DNA from: Molossus alvarezi | Lineage: Eukaryota > Chordata > Mammalia > Chiroptera > Molossidae | DNA length: 64,000 bases | Assembly: GCA_037176705.1 (NCBI GenBank) | Contig: CM073905.1 | Location: 28,986,986 to 29,050,985, forward strand | Direction: 5' to 3' | Shown here: positions 33,001-48,039 of the stretch, piece after piece | Position numbering within the stretch: the stretch's first letter is position 1 | How the letters are laid out: the number at the start of each line of letters is the position of its first letter | Made by a program: the position numbers and the translations under genes | Notes under the pieces: generated by a model | Databases searched by the model: none | Told to the model about the DNA's origin: nothing | Seen by the model: only the letters and a program-made list of their open reading frames with translations

Positions 33001-36000
33001 ACACTCCTGCTGATTGGAATGGGGCAGTATACAGCTTTACAGCAGAGCTTTGGGACAAAGGTATAACCACTCATGTGGTCATGTAGAGATGAAGAGTGGT
33101 CATAGTTCTGTGTGTCTAGACAGCAAGCCTGATGGTATTTGTAGGGCAAAAATGGGTGTTATATCTGAGACCAACATGGTCAGTACTTTCTGTTCCCTTA
33201 GCTATTTCCAGTCTGCTGGCATCAGTGACTCTCGACCTCAGCCAGTATGCCCTGGACATCGTGAAAGGACTGGCTAGTGAGTATCCGGACCCCTCTCCAG
33301 CCCCTAGAATGGCACCTTGGGTTTTGTTTGTACTTGTCCCAGTTACTATAGAAAACGGGGAAGGCAACATTTCAGGTTAGAAATGAGGCTTTAACCTAAA
33401 CTACATTTGCATGGTTCTTCCCTGAGATCCTTTATGAGAACTGGAGCTAGGATTAATGAGTTGGGAACATGCAAAAGACAAAGATAAAAGCCTGGATAGT
33501 CAGCTCTTGGCAGTTTCTGAGCAGCGGCTGTCTGTGTCCAGGTCAGCTGAAGTCCAACAGTTCCCGCCTGATGGATGAGGCCGTCCTGGCGCTGCGGAAC
33601 CTGGCCCACCAGTGCAGTGACTCCTCAGTGATAGAAGCCCTGACCCGGCACCTGTTTGCTATCCTCGGAGGTGAGCAAGCCTTTGGGGCCATGGGCATGG
33701 CTGAAGTGTGGCCCCCGACGTTCCCCCTTCACTGGGACCTGCCTGGGACTTGGTGCTCCAAGTTTGCTCATGGCAAGGCTGTGTGGCCAGGAGGACGCTC
33801 GAGGTAGAATGTGAACATGTGAAGTGACCGAAGCATGTGCAGGGCAGTGCAGACGAGGGAATCTCAGTTTTATGTATTTATTTATTATTATTTTTTAGAA
33901 ACACCTCTTTATTTGTTATTTTTTAGAAAGACCTCTTTATTTACTTACTTATTTTTAAGAGAGAGAGAGATCGACTTGTTCTTCCACTTACTGATGCGTT
34001 CATTGGTTGATTCTTGTATGTGCCCTGACTGGGATTGAACCTGCAACCTTGGTGTATCAGGACGATGCTCCAACCAGCTGAACTACCCAGCCAGGGCCTC
34101 AGATTTATTTTTTTAAGTGTGTACACTATCTTTGCATGCATAATGGAAAAAAAATAGAGGGAAATATACCAAAATGTTGATAATGTCTTTGGGTAGTGTG
34201 GAACATGGGTGATTTTTAAATGTCTTTCTTGATATTTTGTCTGTTTTTCAGACTTTGTCTAAGAACATATTACCATTTTAGTCGGAAAAAAAAAGCTAGT
34301 AAATATTATTCAAAACACAGCTTCACAATAGAAAGGCTACTTCTGGAAGCAGAAACTGTCTTGATGTCACACACGATACCCTTGGGAAATGTGGCAGATG
34401 TGAACTTTGAATCTTTGCCATCTCTCCTCTCAGGCTCGGAGGGAAAACTGACTATCGTAGCCCAGAAGATCAGCGTCCTCTCAGGTACAGAATTTCTCCA
34501 CAGGCCCTGGGAAGGGCGGTAGAGCTGTAACGTAACTGGTGGTGAGGCGAGTCCTCCTTTGGATCTGTACTCCTGGGACATCCTGGGACATCCCAGCCTG
34601 GCTCCCAGAACTGTGCTACCTGCCTGCTTGGCAGGCGGGCCCTAGTGAAGCCTAGTGGGAGGCCTGGCTTCTGTAAAAGGCAAGGTGTCTGGAGGGGGCA
34701 TGGAGGTGGGTCAGTGAGGCCACAGAAGAGGCATGGTGCTGGGGAGGAAGACAGCTGCGGGAAGACTCGCGTGCTGGTGGCTTTATGCTGATGAGGAATT
34801 GAGCAGGGGGTCTCCTGCCTTCTAGGGATCGGGAGTGTCAGTCATCATGTGGTGTCTGGGCCTTCCAGTCAAGTCCTGAATGGGACCGTGGCTGAGCTGT
34901 TCATCCCATTCCTCCAGCAAGAAGGTAATTCTGTGCAGTATGGTGAGGATCGGCCTGGATCCATGCTCGACCCCGGTATTCACAGTTGGAGCCTGCCATG
35001 AACCCCCCCTGAAGGCACACCCGCTCCGAAGCATCACTGCCGCTGCTCCCTGTACTCCTGCTTGCTTTCTGTGCTGCTGGCTGTGATTTGACGCAGGTCT
35101 AAGATGTTGGACTGACTGGACTTCTGCTTCTTACCCTAGTTCATGAAGGCACCTTGGTGCACGCTGTCTCTGTTCTGGCTCTTTGGTGTAATCGGTTCAC
35201 CACGGAGGTGCCCAGGAAACTCACCGAATGGTTCAAGAAAGCCTTCAGCCTTAAAACCTCCACCTCCGCAGTAAGGCATGCCTACCTGCAGTGCATGCTG
35301 GCCTGCTTCCGAGGTGAGCTGCCTCCCATCCCCAAAGAGGTGACTGAGTTTTTAGGGATCATCACTGTTTCATGCTTTCTCTTTCAGTTCAGCTTACATT
35401 TGCATTATTTCTTCCTGAGTCTCTGGGAGCATCAGCTTAGTCATCCATAAATCCCAGAATCAGAGCCTAGTCTTCATAACAAATTCTGTCTTCTCCCCCT
35501 TATTAGACCTTTAAAGGACAAAATTTTATTCCGAGAGGACCTAGAGCCAGAACAGGACTTAACTCTAGGTTATCTGAAATCATGGAGAAATGATTCTGAT
35601 AGGACTGCTTTAAAAGGTCCAGTTTATATTAAACTTTACTCTGTACCTACAACCCCTGCCCTTGCTTCAGTGCTGATAAACCTGTCCTTTGGGCACAGGC
35701 ATTTACCTCCTTCCCATACAGCTCAGGGAAACTCAGATCTGTGTAGGAGCTTGATCTCAAGGAAAAAAATCTCTAATGTTGATGTCCACCTCTGAGATAG
35801 GCTTGTATTTCTTCTTTTAATAGTTTAAACTTAGGATGAGCTGTGTTTAAAGAAATGTCTGGGAGATTTCGGAGCCGTCTGTAGCGAGGGACGACGTCCT
35901 CTGTGCAGTCCTGTACTCGTGTCAGCTGCAGGTTACACGCTATTGATCAGCCTTGATCTCAGATTGGGTTCTAGAGAGCAGGGACTTCGTTTAACCTAGT

Positions 36001-39000
36001 CTCTCAGCTTGAGCTAGTTCTGCTCTATGCTTTTAAAGTAAACATGATATAAAATAAGCCTTTGAAATAAGTATTTCTTGGATTCCAATCCACGATATCA
36101 TCTGGATGCAATACTTGTTTCATTATGAGATGTTCAGATATACCAGTTTAGTAATTACATGGGTTTAGTTATAGTTGTAACAAGGTTTTACTTTTTTTTT
36201 TAATGGGTTTAGTTCATAGGTGAACAGATTGGTTGTGGTTTTGGAATTTGGGTCCAGAGGTCGTATCATATTGGGGAAGAGCCCCAGAAACAAATTGGTA
36301 GGCTTGAGGCTCTCTCTTAGGCCTTGGACCACTCACTTAACCTCTCTCGGTCTGTTTCCTTATCCATCTAATGAAGAGCTGCACTATTGGATTAGTAAGG
36401 CTCCTCCTAGCTCTAACTTGATGGTTGTAGAGTTTGATTTCTGCCCCAGATTCTGATTCCAGTTCCTCCTGACATTTCACAAAGTAGCTGAAGGGTTTTA
36501 GTCAGCCAGTTCAAACCCGGGCGGATAGCTCCTTTCTCAAGGAGCTCCCAGGATCAGGATGTTCTGTAAGGTGCTGGTCCTCTCTCCACAGGTGACACGC
36601 TATTGCAGGCCCTGGACTTATTGCCCTTGCTCATCCAGACAGTGGAGAAGGCAGCCTCCCAAAGCACTCAGGTTCCTATAGTCACTGAAGGGGTCGCCGC
36701 AGCCTTGCTGCTCTCGAAGCTTTCGGTGGCTGACTCTCAGGCTGGTAAGCGTCAAGAGATGTCCGGGAATGTAGCAGACAAGGGCCTCTTTCTGAGGCTT
36801 TGGGAGGAGTATTTCAATATTTAGGATTTTACAGAGTCAGCTTGGCCACTTAACTGAATTGGGTCAGCCACAGGGCAGCTTGTCATCTTCTGGGATGAGC
36901 CTGAGTCACATTGGGTGATGGGAATTCAGCCAGGGCCTCTGTCACTGTCCTATCCCTGTTGCTCCAGTGCTATGGAATGGGGTCTGGTAGATAATGCACA
37001 GGCTGACCTGGTGTAGTAGTGGGACTTACGTTTTAATTGGTTATACATTTATAGGATGTATAATGAAAAGTTTCCCTTTCAGCCAGCCTGTTTTCCAGCC
37101 ACTAAGTTCCCCTTCCTGGACAGTTATACCAGTTTTATCTCCAGAGATACTCAATTTATCATCAATCAAACATGCTGGGTAATATGCTATACATGCCATG
37201 TTGTGCACTGAACAGAACTTGGAAAAGATTCCAAATGACTACAACAAAAACAATCTCTCGTTCTTTTTTTGTGGCTATGTGGTAGTCTATACTTTCTTTA
37301 GTCTTTTTTTTTTTTTTTTTTATCTTCACCCGAGGACATTTTTCCATTTTTTGTTCAGATAGAGTGGGAGGGAGAGAGAGAGAGAGAAACAGCGACGTGA
37401 AAGGGACACATTGAGTGGTTGCCACCCGCACGACCCAACCAGGGCTGGAGACAAACTGCAACTGAGGTAAGTGCCCTTAGTGGGAACTGAACCTGGGTCT
37501 TTCTGGACCACAGGCTGATGCTCTAACTGCTGAACCAAACCGGCCAGGGCTCTTTAGTCTTTTCATGTAGTATTGTGTGCCATCTGTGTATATGACAAGG
37601 CACTGGGCTACCTGGGGTAGGGGTGGTTTCCTCGCTTCAGCAAATTTCAGGTTGCTTTACTCTAGTGGGAGAGACAGGATGCAAAAATATATCTGTTGTT
37701 TAAAGAAAAATGTGGTATGAAAATAGTTTTTTAAAATCCTTACGTGAGGATATTTTTTCATTGGTTTTCAGATAGAGTGAAAGGGAGGGAGAGAAAAACA
37801 TCGATGTGAGAGAGACACATCAGTTGGTTGCCTCCTGCACTACCCCAGCCAGGGCTGGGGATCAAATCGCAACTGAGAGGTACATGACCTTGACTGGAAT
37901 CGAACCTGAGACTCTTTGGTCTGTGGGTTGACAATCGTAACTGCTGAACTAAACTGGTCAGGGCATGAATGCAGTTTTTTTTTTTTAAACATAGATTTTA
38001 TTTTTTTTTATTTTTATTTTTGGTACGTGCCCCCAGCGGGAACTGAACCCGGGACTCTCTGGTCTGCAGGCCGACACTCCAACCGCTGAGCCAAACTGGC
38101 CAGGGCATGAATGCAGTTTTGAAGGATGGATTGCTTTTAGTTTTGGGGCTGGGTATCAGGAAAGTCTTCATAAAGGAGTGAGCCCGGAAGGCCAGGAAGG
38201 ATTTTACCAGCTGGAAGGGTTCAGACCAGCTCATCAGCGAAGGGCAGGGACAGCACCAGGTGTGAACCTCAAGTCTTTCAGCCTGGCACTGGACTAGGTG
38301 GGAATTCCAGATGGGAAGCAGCTTGCCTGGCCTCCTGTGGGCAGCAGGGGCTACTGAAGGTTTTTATGTGGGTGATGATACCGGAAGCACTGGTCAGTTC
38401 TCAGGCTAGGGAGGGCAGAGAGCCTCGTAGTGAGCTGTCCCTGCGGTTAGAGGGTCTGTCAGCAAAGCCAGCCCCGACAGCTTCAGGATGGAGGGACCAG
38501 CCCTGGTGGCTGTGGTGAGTTATGTCATGGGGTGACCTTTTGTTTCTGACAGAGGCCAAGCTGAGCAGTTTCTGGCAGCTGATTGTGGATGAGAAGAAGC
38601 AGATTTTCACTTCTGAGAAGTTCCTGCTCTTGGCTTCAGAGGATGGTGAGTTACTACCCCCTTAGTTGAACTCAAGGTTGGGACTAAATCTCACTGGAGG
38701 CTCTTCAGAGAAGACTCTTCCCTGACTGCCTGTTGTTTTGACCAGTCAGCTTTGCAAAAACCTGGACCAAAGTGGTCTGGCCAAGAGCTTGACTGTCATG
38801 ACAATGAATTTATTCCTGTGGGGTATGGAGAGTTAGGGATATGGGGGAAGTGGGAGATCTGTAGAGACAAAGTGCTGATGGCTGTGGAACTGTGATATTA
38901 GGTGTAATTATAGCTGATTGGGTAATTGGTGCTGTCTTAGAGGTTTTCTTGTATTAAGAAGCAGCTGAGGCGGTCTGGTGGAGTGTGATTGGCTTCTCTC

Positions 39001-42000
39001 CCCCTCCAGCAGACACAAAAACTACCGTTTTCTATTCTGGGAGAGAGGGAACAGTTGATCTTTAAGTGTATGTTTAAAATTCTGGGTAGTCTTGCGGGGG
39101 TCTGTTGCTAACTGGTGATTTGAAAAGTTTTTTGACAAATAAATCTCAACATCCTATTACTGAGTTACAATTTTTAGTCACTTCTTATTTTATTTTATTT
39201 TTATTTATTTTTTATCCTCACCCGAGGACATTTTTCCATTTTTTGTTCAGGTAGAGTGGGAGGGAGAGAGAGGAACAGAGAGAGGGAGAAACATCGACAT
39301 GAAAGGAACACATCGAGTGGCTGCCACCCGCACAACCGACCAGGGCCGGGGACAAACTGCAACCGAGGTACGCGCCCTTAGCGGGAACCGAACCCAGGTC
39401 TCTCAGGACCGCAGGCTGACGCTCTAACTGCTGAACCAAACCGGCCAGGGCAGTCACTTCTTATTTAAAAAAAAAAAAAGTTTTGTCTAGGAAATACATT
39501 CACATAATTAAGAAACAAAAGATCCAAGAGACACTGAAATTTATACTCCTGCTTTGCTCTCAGGCCATCCAGTTTTCTGACCATAGAGAGAACTAATTTT
39601 ATTAGCTTCTGTGCATCCTTGATATATTTTCTTTTAATACTTTTTTTTTAAATCCTCACCTAAGGATATTTTTTCATTTATCTTCAGATAGAGTGGGAGG
39701 GAGAAAGAAGAAGAGAAAGGGAGAGAGAGAAACATTGACGTGAGAGGGACTCTGTGGCTGCCTCTCGCACGACCCCGACCAGGGCTGAGGATGAACTGCA
39801 ACTGAGGCACATGCCCTTGGTCGAAATTGAACCCAGGACTCTCTGGTCTGAGGACTGACGCTCTAACCGCTGAGCCAAACCGGCCAGGGCAGTAATTTTT
39901 ATTTAATTAAAACAAAGTGTATACTTTTCCTTATTCCACACATGTGTTCCTAGTAAGCAAAAATAAAGAAATTTTAATGAACTGTCACTCCACAGCTAAT
40001 GATGATGACACTTACATTTGAGGGTTTATTTTCCAGTTCTTTCTGGATGTGTTCTCTACTTTAAAAACAATTCTGCCTCCCAGCCGGTGTGAGTCAGTGG
40101 TTGAGTGTCAACCCATGCACCAAGATGTCGCTGGTTCGTTTCCCGGTCAGGGCACATGCCCAGGTTTTGGGCCAAATCCCCAGTGGGGGCATGCAGGAGG
40201 CCATCAGTGGATATTCTCTCCCATTGATGTTTCCATCTCTCTCTCTCCCTTCCTCTCTCTCTAAAGTCAATAAAGAAAAATAAATAAATAAAAACAATTC
40301 TGCTGTTTCTCTCCCCCCAGCCCTGTGTACCGTGTTGCACCTGACAGAGAGACTTTTTCTTGACCACCCACACAGACTTACCAGCAGCAAAGTTCAGTAC
40401 GTAAGGCTTACTTACCTTTCCCCTGGGCCAACCAAAGTGAACCTGGCAGGAGCCTGAGAAATGGGGTTGGGTCAGGGTCGGAGGGCTGGCTATGGAGAGC
40501 CTTGCACTCGACCTTCTGCCAGGACGGTCCGTCCCTGTCCTTGCAGGCAGTACCACCGGGCTCTGGTGGCGGTGCTCCTGAGCCGCACCTGGCATGTGCG
40601 CAGGCAGGCCCAGCAGACAGTTCGGAAGCTGCTGTCCTCTCTCGGGGGCATTAAGCTGGCATATGGACTTCTGGAGGAGCTGAAGACTGTCCTCAGTTCT
40701 CACAAGGTGAGGGCATTTGGACTCCAGAGCTGGGGCTTAGACCTGCTTCACCAACCTGCTTATGCCATGGATTTTGGATGCCCTGCTCTTGGGCTGTTCT
40801 CCCTCACTTACTCAGTCTCTTTGATTCCAGAATCTTCTCCCTTGCCCTTAAGCTCTAGGAACACCTCGTTCGTGTATACAGTTGACTTTTGAACAGGGTG
40901 GGGGTTGGGGGCACCGACTGCCCTCACAATCAAGAATTCGAGTATAAATATAGTCGGCCCTCTGCATATGTGGATTCCCATATGCAGAGTTGGCCCTTGA
41001 ATAACTGAACAGTGTGGTTTGAAGTGTCTGGGTCATTCGGACTGTTGGAGTCCAGTTGTGTATGAGTGGACCTGTGCAGTTCAAACCCATGATCCTCAAG
41101 GGTTGACTAATTCCTTTTCCTTTTCAAAGACTCTTTCCATGCTTTTTTATATGTAGCTCAAACTTTTTATTCATTTTTTTTGAGGTTAAAAAAATAAACT
41201 GATGATTGGAGAGTGAGGAAGTGAGAGGGAGAGAGAGAATCGTTGATGTGAGAGGGAAACATCAATTGTTTGCCTCCTACACGTCCCCCTGCTGGGGATT
41301 GAGCCTGAAACCTGGGCATGTGCCCTGACCAGGCATGGAACTGGCAACCTTTCAGTGCATAGGACAATGCTCAACCAACTGAGCCACACCGACTAGGGCA
41401 ACTGTTTATTCTTGAATAAATGAATAACACTTTATATTTTGCAAGTATTTTATAATTTTTAAAGCATTTTCTATTCATTCTTTTTTTTTTTTTTTTTTTT
41501 CACAATGTCTTTATAAGGCAGATAAGCTTGCTTGACCTGTGTGGCTCAGTGAATTGAGCGTCGTCCCATGGACTGAGAAGTCCCAGTTCGATTCCCAGTC
41601 AGGTCATATGCCTGGGTTTCAGGCTCGATCTCCAGTGCGGAGTGTGCAGGAGGCAGCCAATTGATGTTTCTCTCTCAAATCAATGTTTCTGTCTCTTCCT
41701 CTCACTCTAAAAAAAATCAAGGAAAACATATTTAAAAGGCAGAGGCTTACGGCCCTTCTTTTTATGAGTTGTTCAGGGTTCCAGGAGCTGACATGACTGG
41801 CATAGGGCCTCTCAGCGGGCGGGTGGCAGACCCGACTCCTACTTCAGTGCTCTGTGTGTCCTGCTTCCCTCCCTCCCCGAGCCTGCTAGAGGATGTGGGG
41901 CTGTGACAGATTTGTGGTCTCGGGTTGGGTCTCCTGGACCAATTTCTGTTGCCTTCTTCCCCCACCTCTGAGCTTTTTAGGTGCAAAGTACCAGGTGCTT

Positions 42001-45000
42001 CCTCCTTCCAGGCACATCTCACTGTCTGCAGGTCCTAGTGCAGGGAGCTGAGCATCAGTCTCCACTCTAGCATGGACCCCTGAGAACAACATGAGTGAGA
42101 GGCAGCTGTGTCCCTGTGTGCCAGGCCTGCACAGGGCTCCGTGCAGAGGGGCTCACGTGTTGTCTTCATGCAGGTGCTGCCCTTAGAGGCTCTAGTGACT
42201 GATGCTGGGGAGGTGACTGAGGCGGGCAAGGCCTACGTACCTCCACGGGTCCTGCAGGAGGCTCTGTGCATCATCTCTGGGGTGCCGGGGCTGGAGGGTG
42301 ACATCACCAACACTGAACAGCTGGCCCAGGAGATGCTGATCATCTCCCATCACCCATCCTTAGGTCTGTGGCTGGCATGAGTATGGGAGGGGCTGGGCTG
42401 TGTTGAGCAGGGTATGAGTGACTGAGCAGAAGGCCTTAAATCGCTCCCCTCCTTTTCAGTGTCAGTACAGTCTGGACTCTGGCCAGCACTTCTAGCTAGA
42501 ATGAAGATTGATCCTGAAGCCTTTATCACCCGGCACCTGGATCAGATCATTCCCAGGATCACCACACAGAGTCCCCTGAATCAGGTGATTGGCGCGTGAG
42601 TTGGTTCCGATCTCAGGTCACAGTGCAGGAAGTGGAATTTAAAGAAACAGGTGAAAGTGTGATGAAATGTGGGTTTGGACCCTTGGGTTGCTAGTGATGG
42701 AAAATGCAAACTGGTTTGAGCACAAAAAGGAACTTACTACCTCATTTAACTGTTATGTCCCAAGATCTGACTGGACAGGGACTCAAATGTCATTCTCAGG
42801 ACTTTGTAGGTGGTGCTTCTTTTACCCTCTGTCTCTTTCATTTATGTCTTGCCTCTGCTTTCCATGATGTGGGCTCTATTTTCCAACAATTTTCCCCTTT
42901 CTGGTAGCAGGACAGCTGCTGGAGTTCCAGGCTTACAGCATGTTCTCCATCAGCTCCAGTGGAAGGGGCTTGCGTTTTCCAGTCATTTCAACTGGCATGG
43001 GGTCTCACTGCCCCAGTTGACGTGACTTGGGTCCTGGGCTCGTCCCTGGGCTGGTCCTTTTGGTCGGGGTTACATGCTCACCCCTGGAAGGTAGTAAAAG
43101 CTTGCTGAGAAGGCAGGCACTTGCTGCAGCTCCCCACTCCAGTGGGTAATGCTCAGAAATAGTGGGCAGGGGCAAGAAGAAGCGAAGTCAGTTGCCAGGG
43201 GCACTTAGGCAGGTGGGACCCCTTTTCAGTGCCAGCTTTGGTGCATACTGACTGTGTCTGTGTTTGCCTGGCAGTCTTCCATGAACGCCATGGGCTCCCT
43301 CTCTGTCCTGTCCCCGGACCGGGTCCTTCCGCAGCTCGTCAGCACCATCATCGCTTCCGTGCAGAACCCCGCACTGCACCAGGTGACACGGGAGGAGTTT
43401 GCCATCATGCAGACCCCTGCTGGGGAGCTGTATGACAAGTCCATCATTCAGAGGTGAGGCACCACTTAGGCAGCAGCCTTCGTTTTCTTGCCTATAAGAT
43501 GGAGACAGCACCTCCTTTGTAAGATTGTTGTGAGGAGTGAATGAAACTCTCTCTCCATTCGTGGACAAGTGCCTGCTGTTCCAGGCACGTGCTTTAGCAA
43601 GAGCGTGTTGAGCATTCAGCACTTCCCAGTGCATGCTACTGAAAAGCTAGCTGGGATGTCATAGTTGGCGGGAGGCTGACGGGACGGGTGGCTGTCTTGA
43701 AGCTGACTGATCACCTGCTCTGCTGTTTCAGTGCCCAGCAGGACAGCATTAAAAAGGCGAACATGAAGCGAGAGAATAAAGCTTATTCCTTCAAGGAGCA
43801 GATCATAGAGCTGGAGCTGAAGGAGGTGAGTGCATGCACACAGGGTGCCGGCTGAGCTTGGTGGCCTCAGGCTGGTGGCATTTCCTGTTGCTCGTATACT
43901 TTTCCCTTGGGTCACTCCGAAGCCCATGGCACACTCCTCTGATACCTCCTGCCCATTCTGGGTCCTCCTGCCCTACCCTTTCTCAGTACCTTTCTCCGCT
44001 CCACACTCAAAGAAAAGAGATTTCTCTCTTCTGGGTGCTGGCAGCACTTCATACATTTTCTTCACAGAGTGGTGTTGCTTGAATTCATGCCTGTCCACAC
44101 AGCTCCTTGAAGGCTGGGTCTTTACTCCTCATAGCAGGCACAGGGCCTGGCACAGTGCAGCCTCTGGGAATCGTGATTCGATGGCTGTACTCAGCGTGTA
44201 ACAGGACATGCGGTGTGCTTTCCTACCTCAGAGCCTTGCTTTTCCCTTGGACTCTGGGTCTGGGTTCTTCTTGTCTTTCACATCTCAGCCCACATGTCCA
44301 TATCTGCTTCTCAGAGTGGTGACCACCCTGCCCACCCTATCCAAAGTAGACCTTTCTGCTCTTCTTTGTTACTACGTGTCATTCATATTCTTTTTCTTTT
44401 CTAACGTTTGCCTGATCTGAAGTCGTTTTGTTTACGTATTTGGTTACGTGTTCGTTGTCTGTCTTCACCCACTATGTTGTGCTCCATGAGGGCAGAGACT
44501 TGGTCTTATCCCCCGCCCCCCGCCCCCCGATATCCTCAGCATCTAGAACAGTGCCTGGCACAATGTAGGTGCCCAATCCATACTTGTTGAATGAATGAGT
44601 GCTTTGTTGGCCTTTTCCAGCCTTAAGCTCTTACTGGGGCAGAGAGGGTCTGGAGGGAGGGGTGGGGCCGGAGGGGAGGCTGAAATTTTGGTTCTGAAGC
44701 TGTGTGGACCATAATGCCCTTTTCAGCACATTGAGGGACCTTTCATTTCTCCAGGGTATGAAAAAGGCCTTCCTTGTGTTTGTCAGTAGAGAATCCAGTG
44801 AGAAATTGCTTCTCTACTGCTGTGTCTGCTGTGTAGGAACCAGGTGGCTATGGACTTTGTGGGAGGTGGGAAGACCACATGTGGGTTTGGGGGCCCAAGT
44901 CATAGACAGAGCTGACATGGTGCTGACTTCAGAACCAAGCTCACCTTCTGGTGGGGAGGGAGGTCTGTTCCCTAGAGATGGAATTGCTTTGCTCATTGCC

Positions 45001-47982
45001 TTCAGGAGATAAAGAAGAAGAAAGGCATCAAAGAAGAGGTGCAGCTGACCAGCAAGCAGAAGGAGATGCTGCAGGCCCAGTTGGACAAGGAGGCGCAGAT
45101 CCGGAGGCGGCTGCAGGAGGTGAGTGGCTGCTGCAACCACATGTCTCTGAGTGAGTGTGCGGACGGCCAAGGCATGCTCCTCGCTGCACTGGGGCAGGGC
45201 CCCGCTGACCTACTTCCTGGGGCGACTCTGTTTGCAGCTGGATGGTGAGCTGGAGGCCGTGCTAGGACTGCTGGACACCATCCTGGCCAAGAACCCGTCT
45301 GGCCTGACCCAGTACATCCCTGTTTTGGTCGACTCTTTCCTGCCCTTGCTGAAATCTCCCCTGGCCGCTCCCCGGATCAAGAACCCTTTTCTGTCCTTGG
45401 CTGCCTGTGTCATGCCTCCTCGGCTCAAGGCTTTGGGTCAGTACTTGTTTGCTGGCTGTGAGCAAGGTCCCAGGCAGGTTGGGAGGTGGGCGGGGGTTGC
45501 TCCTGAACACTGATAGAGAACCATGTGGTGACTTGGCTACTGACTTGTTTCCGTATGGAAGCTGCCTGGGGAACCTCTAGCTGCATACCCCTGGGAGTGA
45601 CATAGTGCCTCTCTCTCCTGTTTTATGTCTGCTGTGCCTTCATTCTGAGGCCCAGGGTTTAGATGTTAGTGTGATCTTTCTATAGCAGATTTAAAACAGA
45701 AGTCAGAAATTCAGTGGCAGTAGGGGTGGTCTGGTGCCACGTGGCTGGTCAGTACAGCCCAGAGCTCCTGAGCAGCCATGGGTCAGAGATGAGAGGCCTC
45801 TGTGATTTTTAGCGTTCTGTTCACTGAAACAAAGATCAAGTAGGGTGGCTGGGAATTGAGCAGACTTACTTCCTAGCCTGAAGGGAATGTTCCCATGGGT
45901 GTGGCTGGACTCTGGGCACCATTCTGAGTGAAAATGAATTCTGGAAAAAGGAGTCTGATGGTTGCCAGAGGGGAGGTGAGTTCGGGGCCTGGGTAAAAAG
46001 GTGAAGGGGATTAAGAAGTACAAATTGGTGGTTACAAAATAGTCTTAGGGATGTAAAGAACAGCATAGGGAATACAGTCAATAACATTGCAATAACTGTG
46101 TATGGTGCCATGAGGTACTGGAAATATCAGTGGGAACGCTTTGTGAAGTATACGTGTCTAACCACTATACTGTACACCTCAAACTAATCATATTGAATGT
46201 AAACTGTAATTGGAAAAAGAAATATGTAAATGAGTCTGGAAAGCTGTTCGAGTCCGTGCAGATGGAGGCCGCCAGAACTGTTACCTCGTGGGCTGGGCTT
46301 CTTGCTTGGAAGGTGGGAGCGCCAGACTGATAGAGCTTTGCTCTTGGCTGAATAACCCTTGGGTGGCTCATGCCTCCTCGAAGCATACTTTTTTAAAAAA
46401 AATCCTCACCCAAGGATAGTTTTCCATTTATCTTCAGGTAGAGTGGGAGGGAGGGAGGAGGGGAGAGAGAGAGAGAAACATGGGTGTGAGAGAGACACAT
46501 TGACTGGTATGTGCCCTTGATTGGAATCGAACCTGGGACTCATTGGTCTGAGGGCTGATGCTTGCTGAGCCAAACCAGCCAGGGCTCTCAGCATACTTTT
46601 AATTTTTTAGTGTCAGGACAGCTTCTTGCCTGCCTAACTTTCGGTGCTGTCATGAAGAGGAAATGAAAGTTTAGGTCAAGGATTTTTTGGCACAGCAGAA
46701 TTGATTCCTATGTTAAGTCAGAGGGATGTGGCATCTCTGCACTGGGCCAGATTCTTCGTGTCTGTGTGGGTCATCCCTTGCTCTTGTCTTGGGTATAGGC
46801 ACCTTGGTGAGCCACGTAACGCTGCGCCTGCTGAAGCCAGAGTGTGCCCTGGATAAGTCATGGTGCCAGGAAGAGCTGTCGGTGGCTGTGAAGAGGGCAG
46901 TGACCCTGCTACACAGCCACACCATCACCAGCAGGGTGGGCAAGGGGGAGCCAGGTAAGGACTGCACAAAGGACATGAGGTAGTATGAGCTGGTACAGGG
47001 AGTGCATGAGCTACCTCACCCTCTGGGGCTTCTGGGGGCTGTGGCCATTGGCGAGTCTTCTCCTTCCTTGGCCTTGGTTTCCTCGTCTCAAAATGGTGGG
47101 GTTGAACCAGATGGAGGATTTCTGAGTCCAGTCCTGTGAGTATCCTGTGAGTCACTGCAACCCCCATTGAAGGTTTACTTTGTCACTGCAATCTACTTGT
47201 CTGTTCTAACTCTCATTCTGGAGCTGGGCAGTGTTTGGGGTGGGAACAGGATTGGCTTTAGAACTGGGCTACCAGCTGTCATCCCAGCCGTCATACCATG
47301 GGTGTCAGAAAGGGTCTCCAACCTTCCCCCCTGCCCACTCGCCCTGAGGTTGGACACTGAGGCACAGTGTCTGGTGCCCCGCCCTGCCTGCAGGACCGTA
47401 TCTGCTTGTTGCTCACAGGTGCCACGCCCCTGTCCGCGCCGGCCTTTTCCTTAGTCTTCCCGTTTCTGAAGATGGTGCTGACTGAGATGCCCCACCACAG
47501 TGAGGAGGAGGAGGAGCGCATGGCCCAGATTCTTCAGATCCTCACTGTCCATGCCCAGCTGAGGGCCTCACCCAGCAACCTGCCTGGGCGCGTGGATGAG
47601 GTTGGCAGGGGACCTTAGCTGTCCCTTTGGCTGGAGGGGGGTTGGGAGGTGGGCTTTCGACACTTCCTGGCCCATTAGCAGTTCTGGTGAGACAGCGAAG
47701 CATGTTTGTTTATAAAGTAGCAGCCTTTGGTAGGAGAACCCAGATGTTCTCTACAGTGTAGTTGTCAAGGTCTGAAGAATCATACAGATCTCTTGTGTTT
47801 GGAGTTTCTAACTTGAAGAAGTTGAAGGATTTTGCATTAATTTATTGTGTTTTATTTCTAATGCAGAAGACAGTACTGGCCACTCTCTCTCTGACTTGCT
47901 TATGATTATGAGATCAGGTCTCGTTCATTGAGAGGTTTTCTTTCTAATAGATTATGTTCTAAAAATCTGCCAAAATAATGCA

Positions 47983-48039
<57 letters not shown>

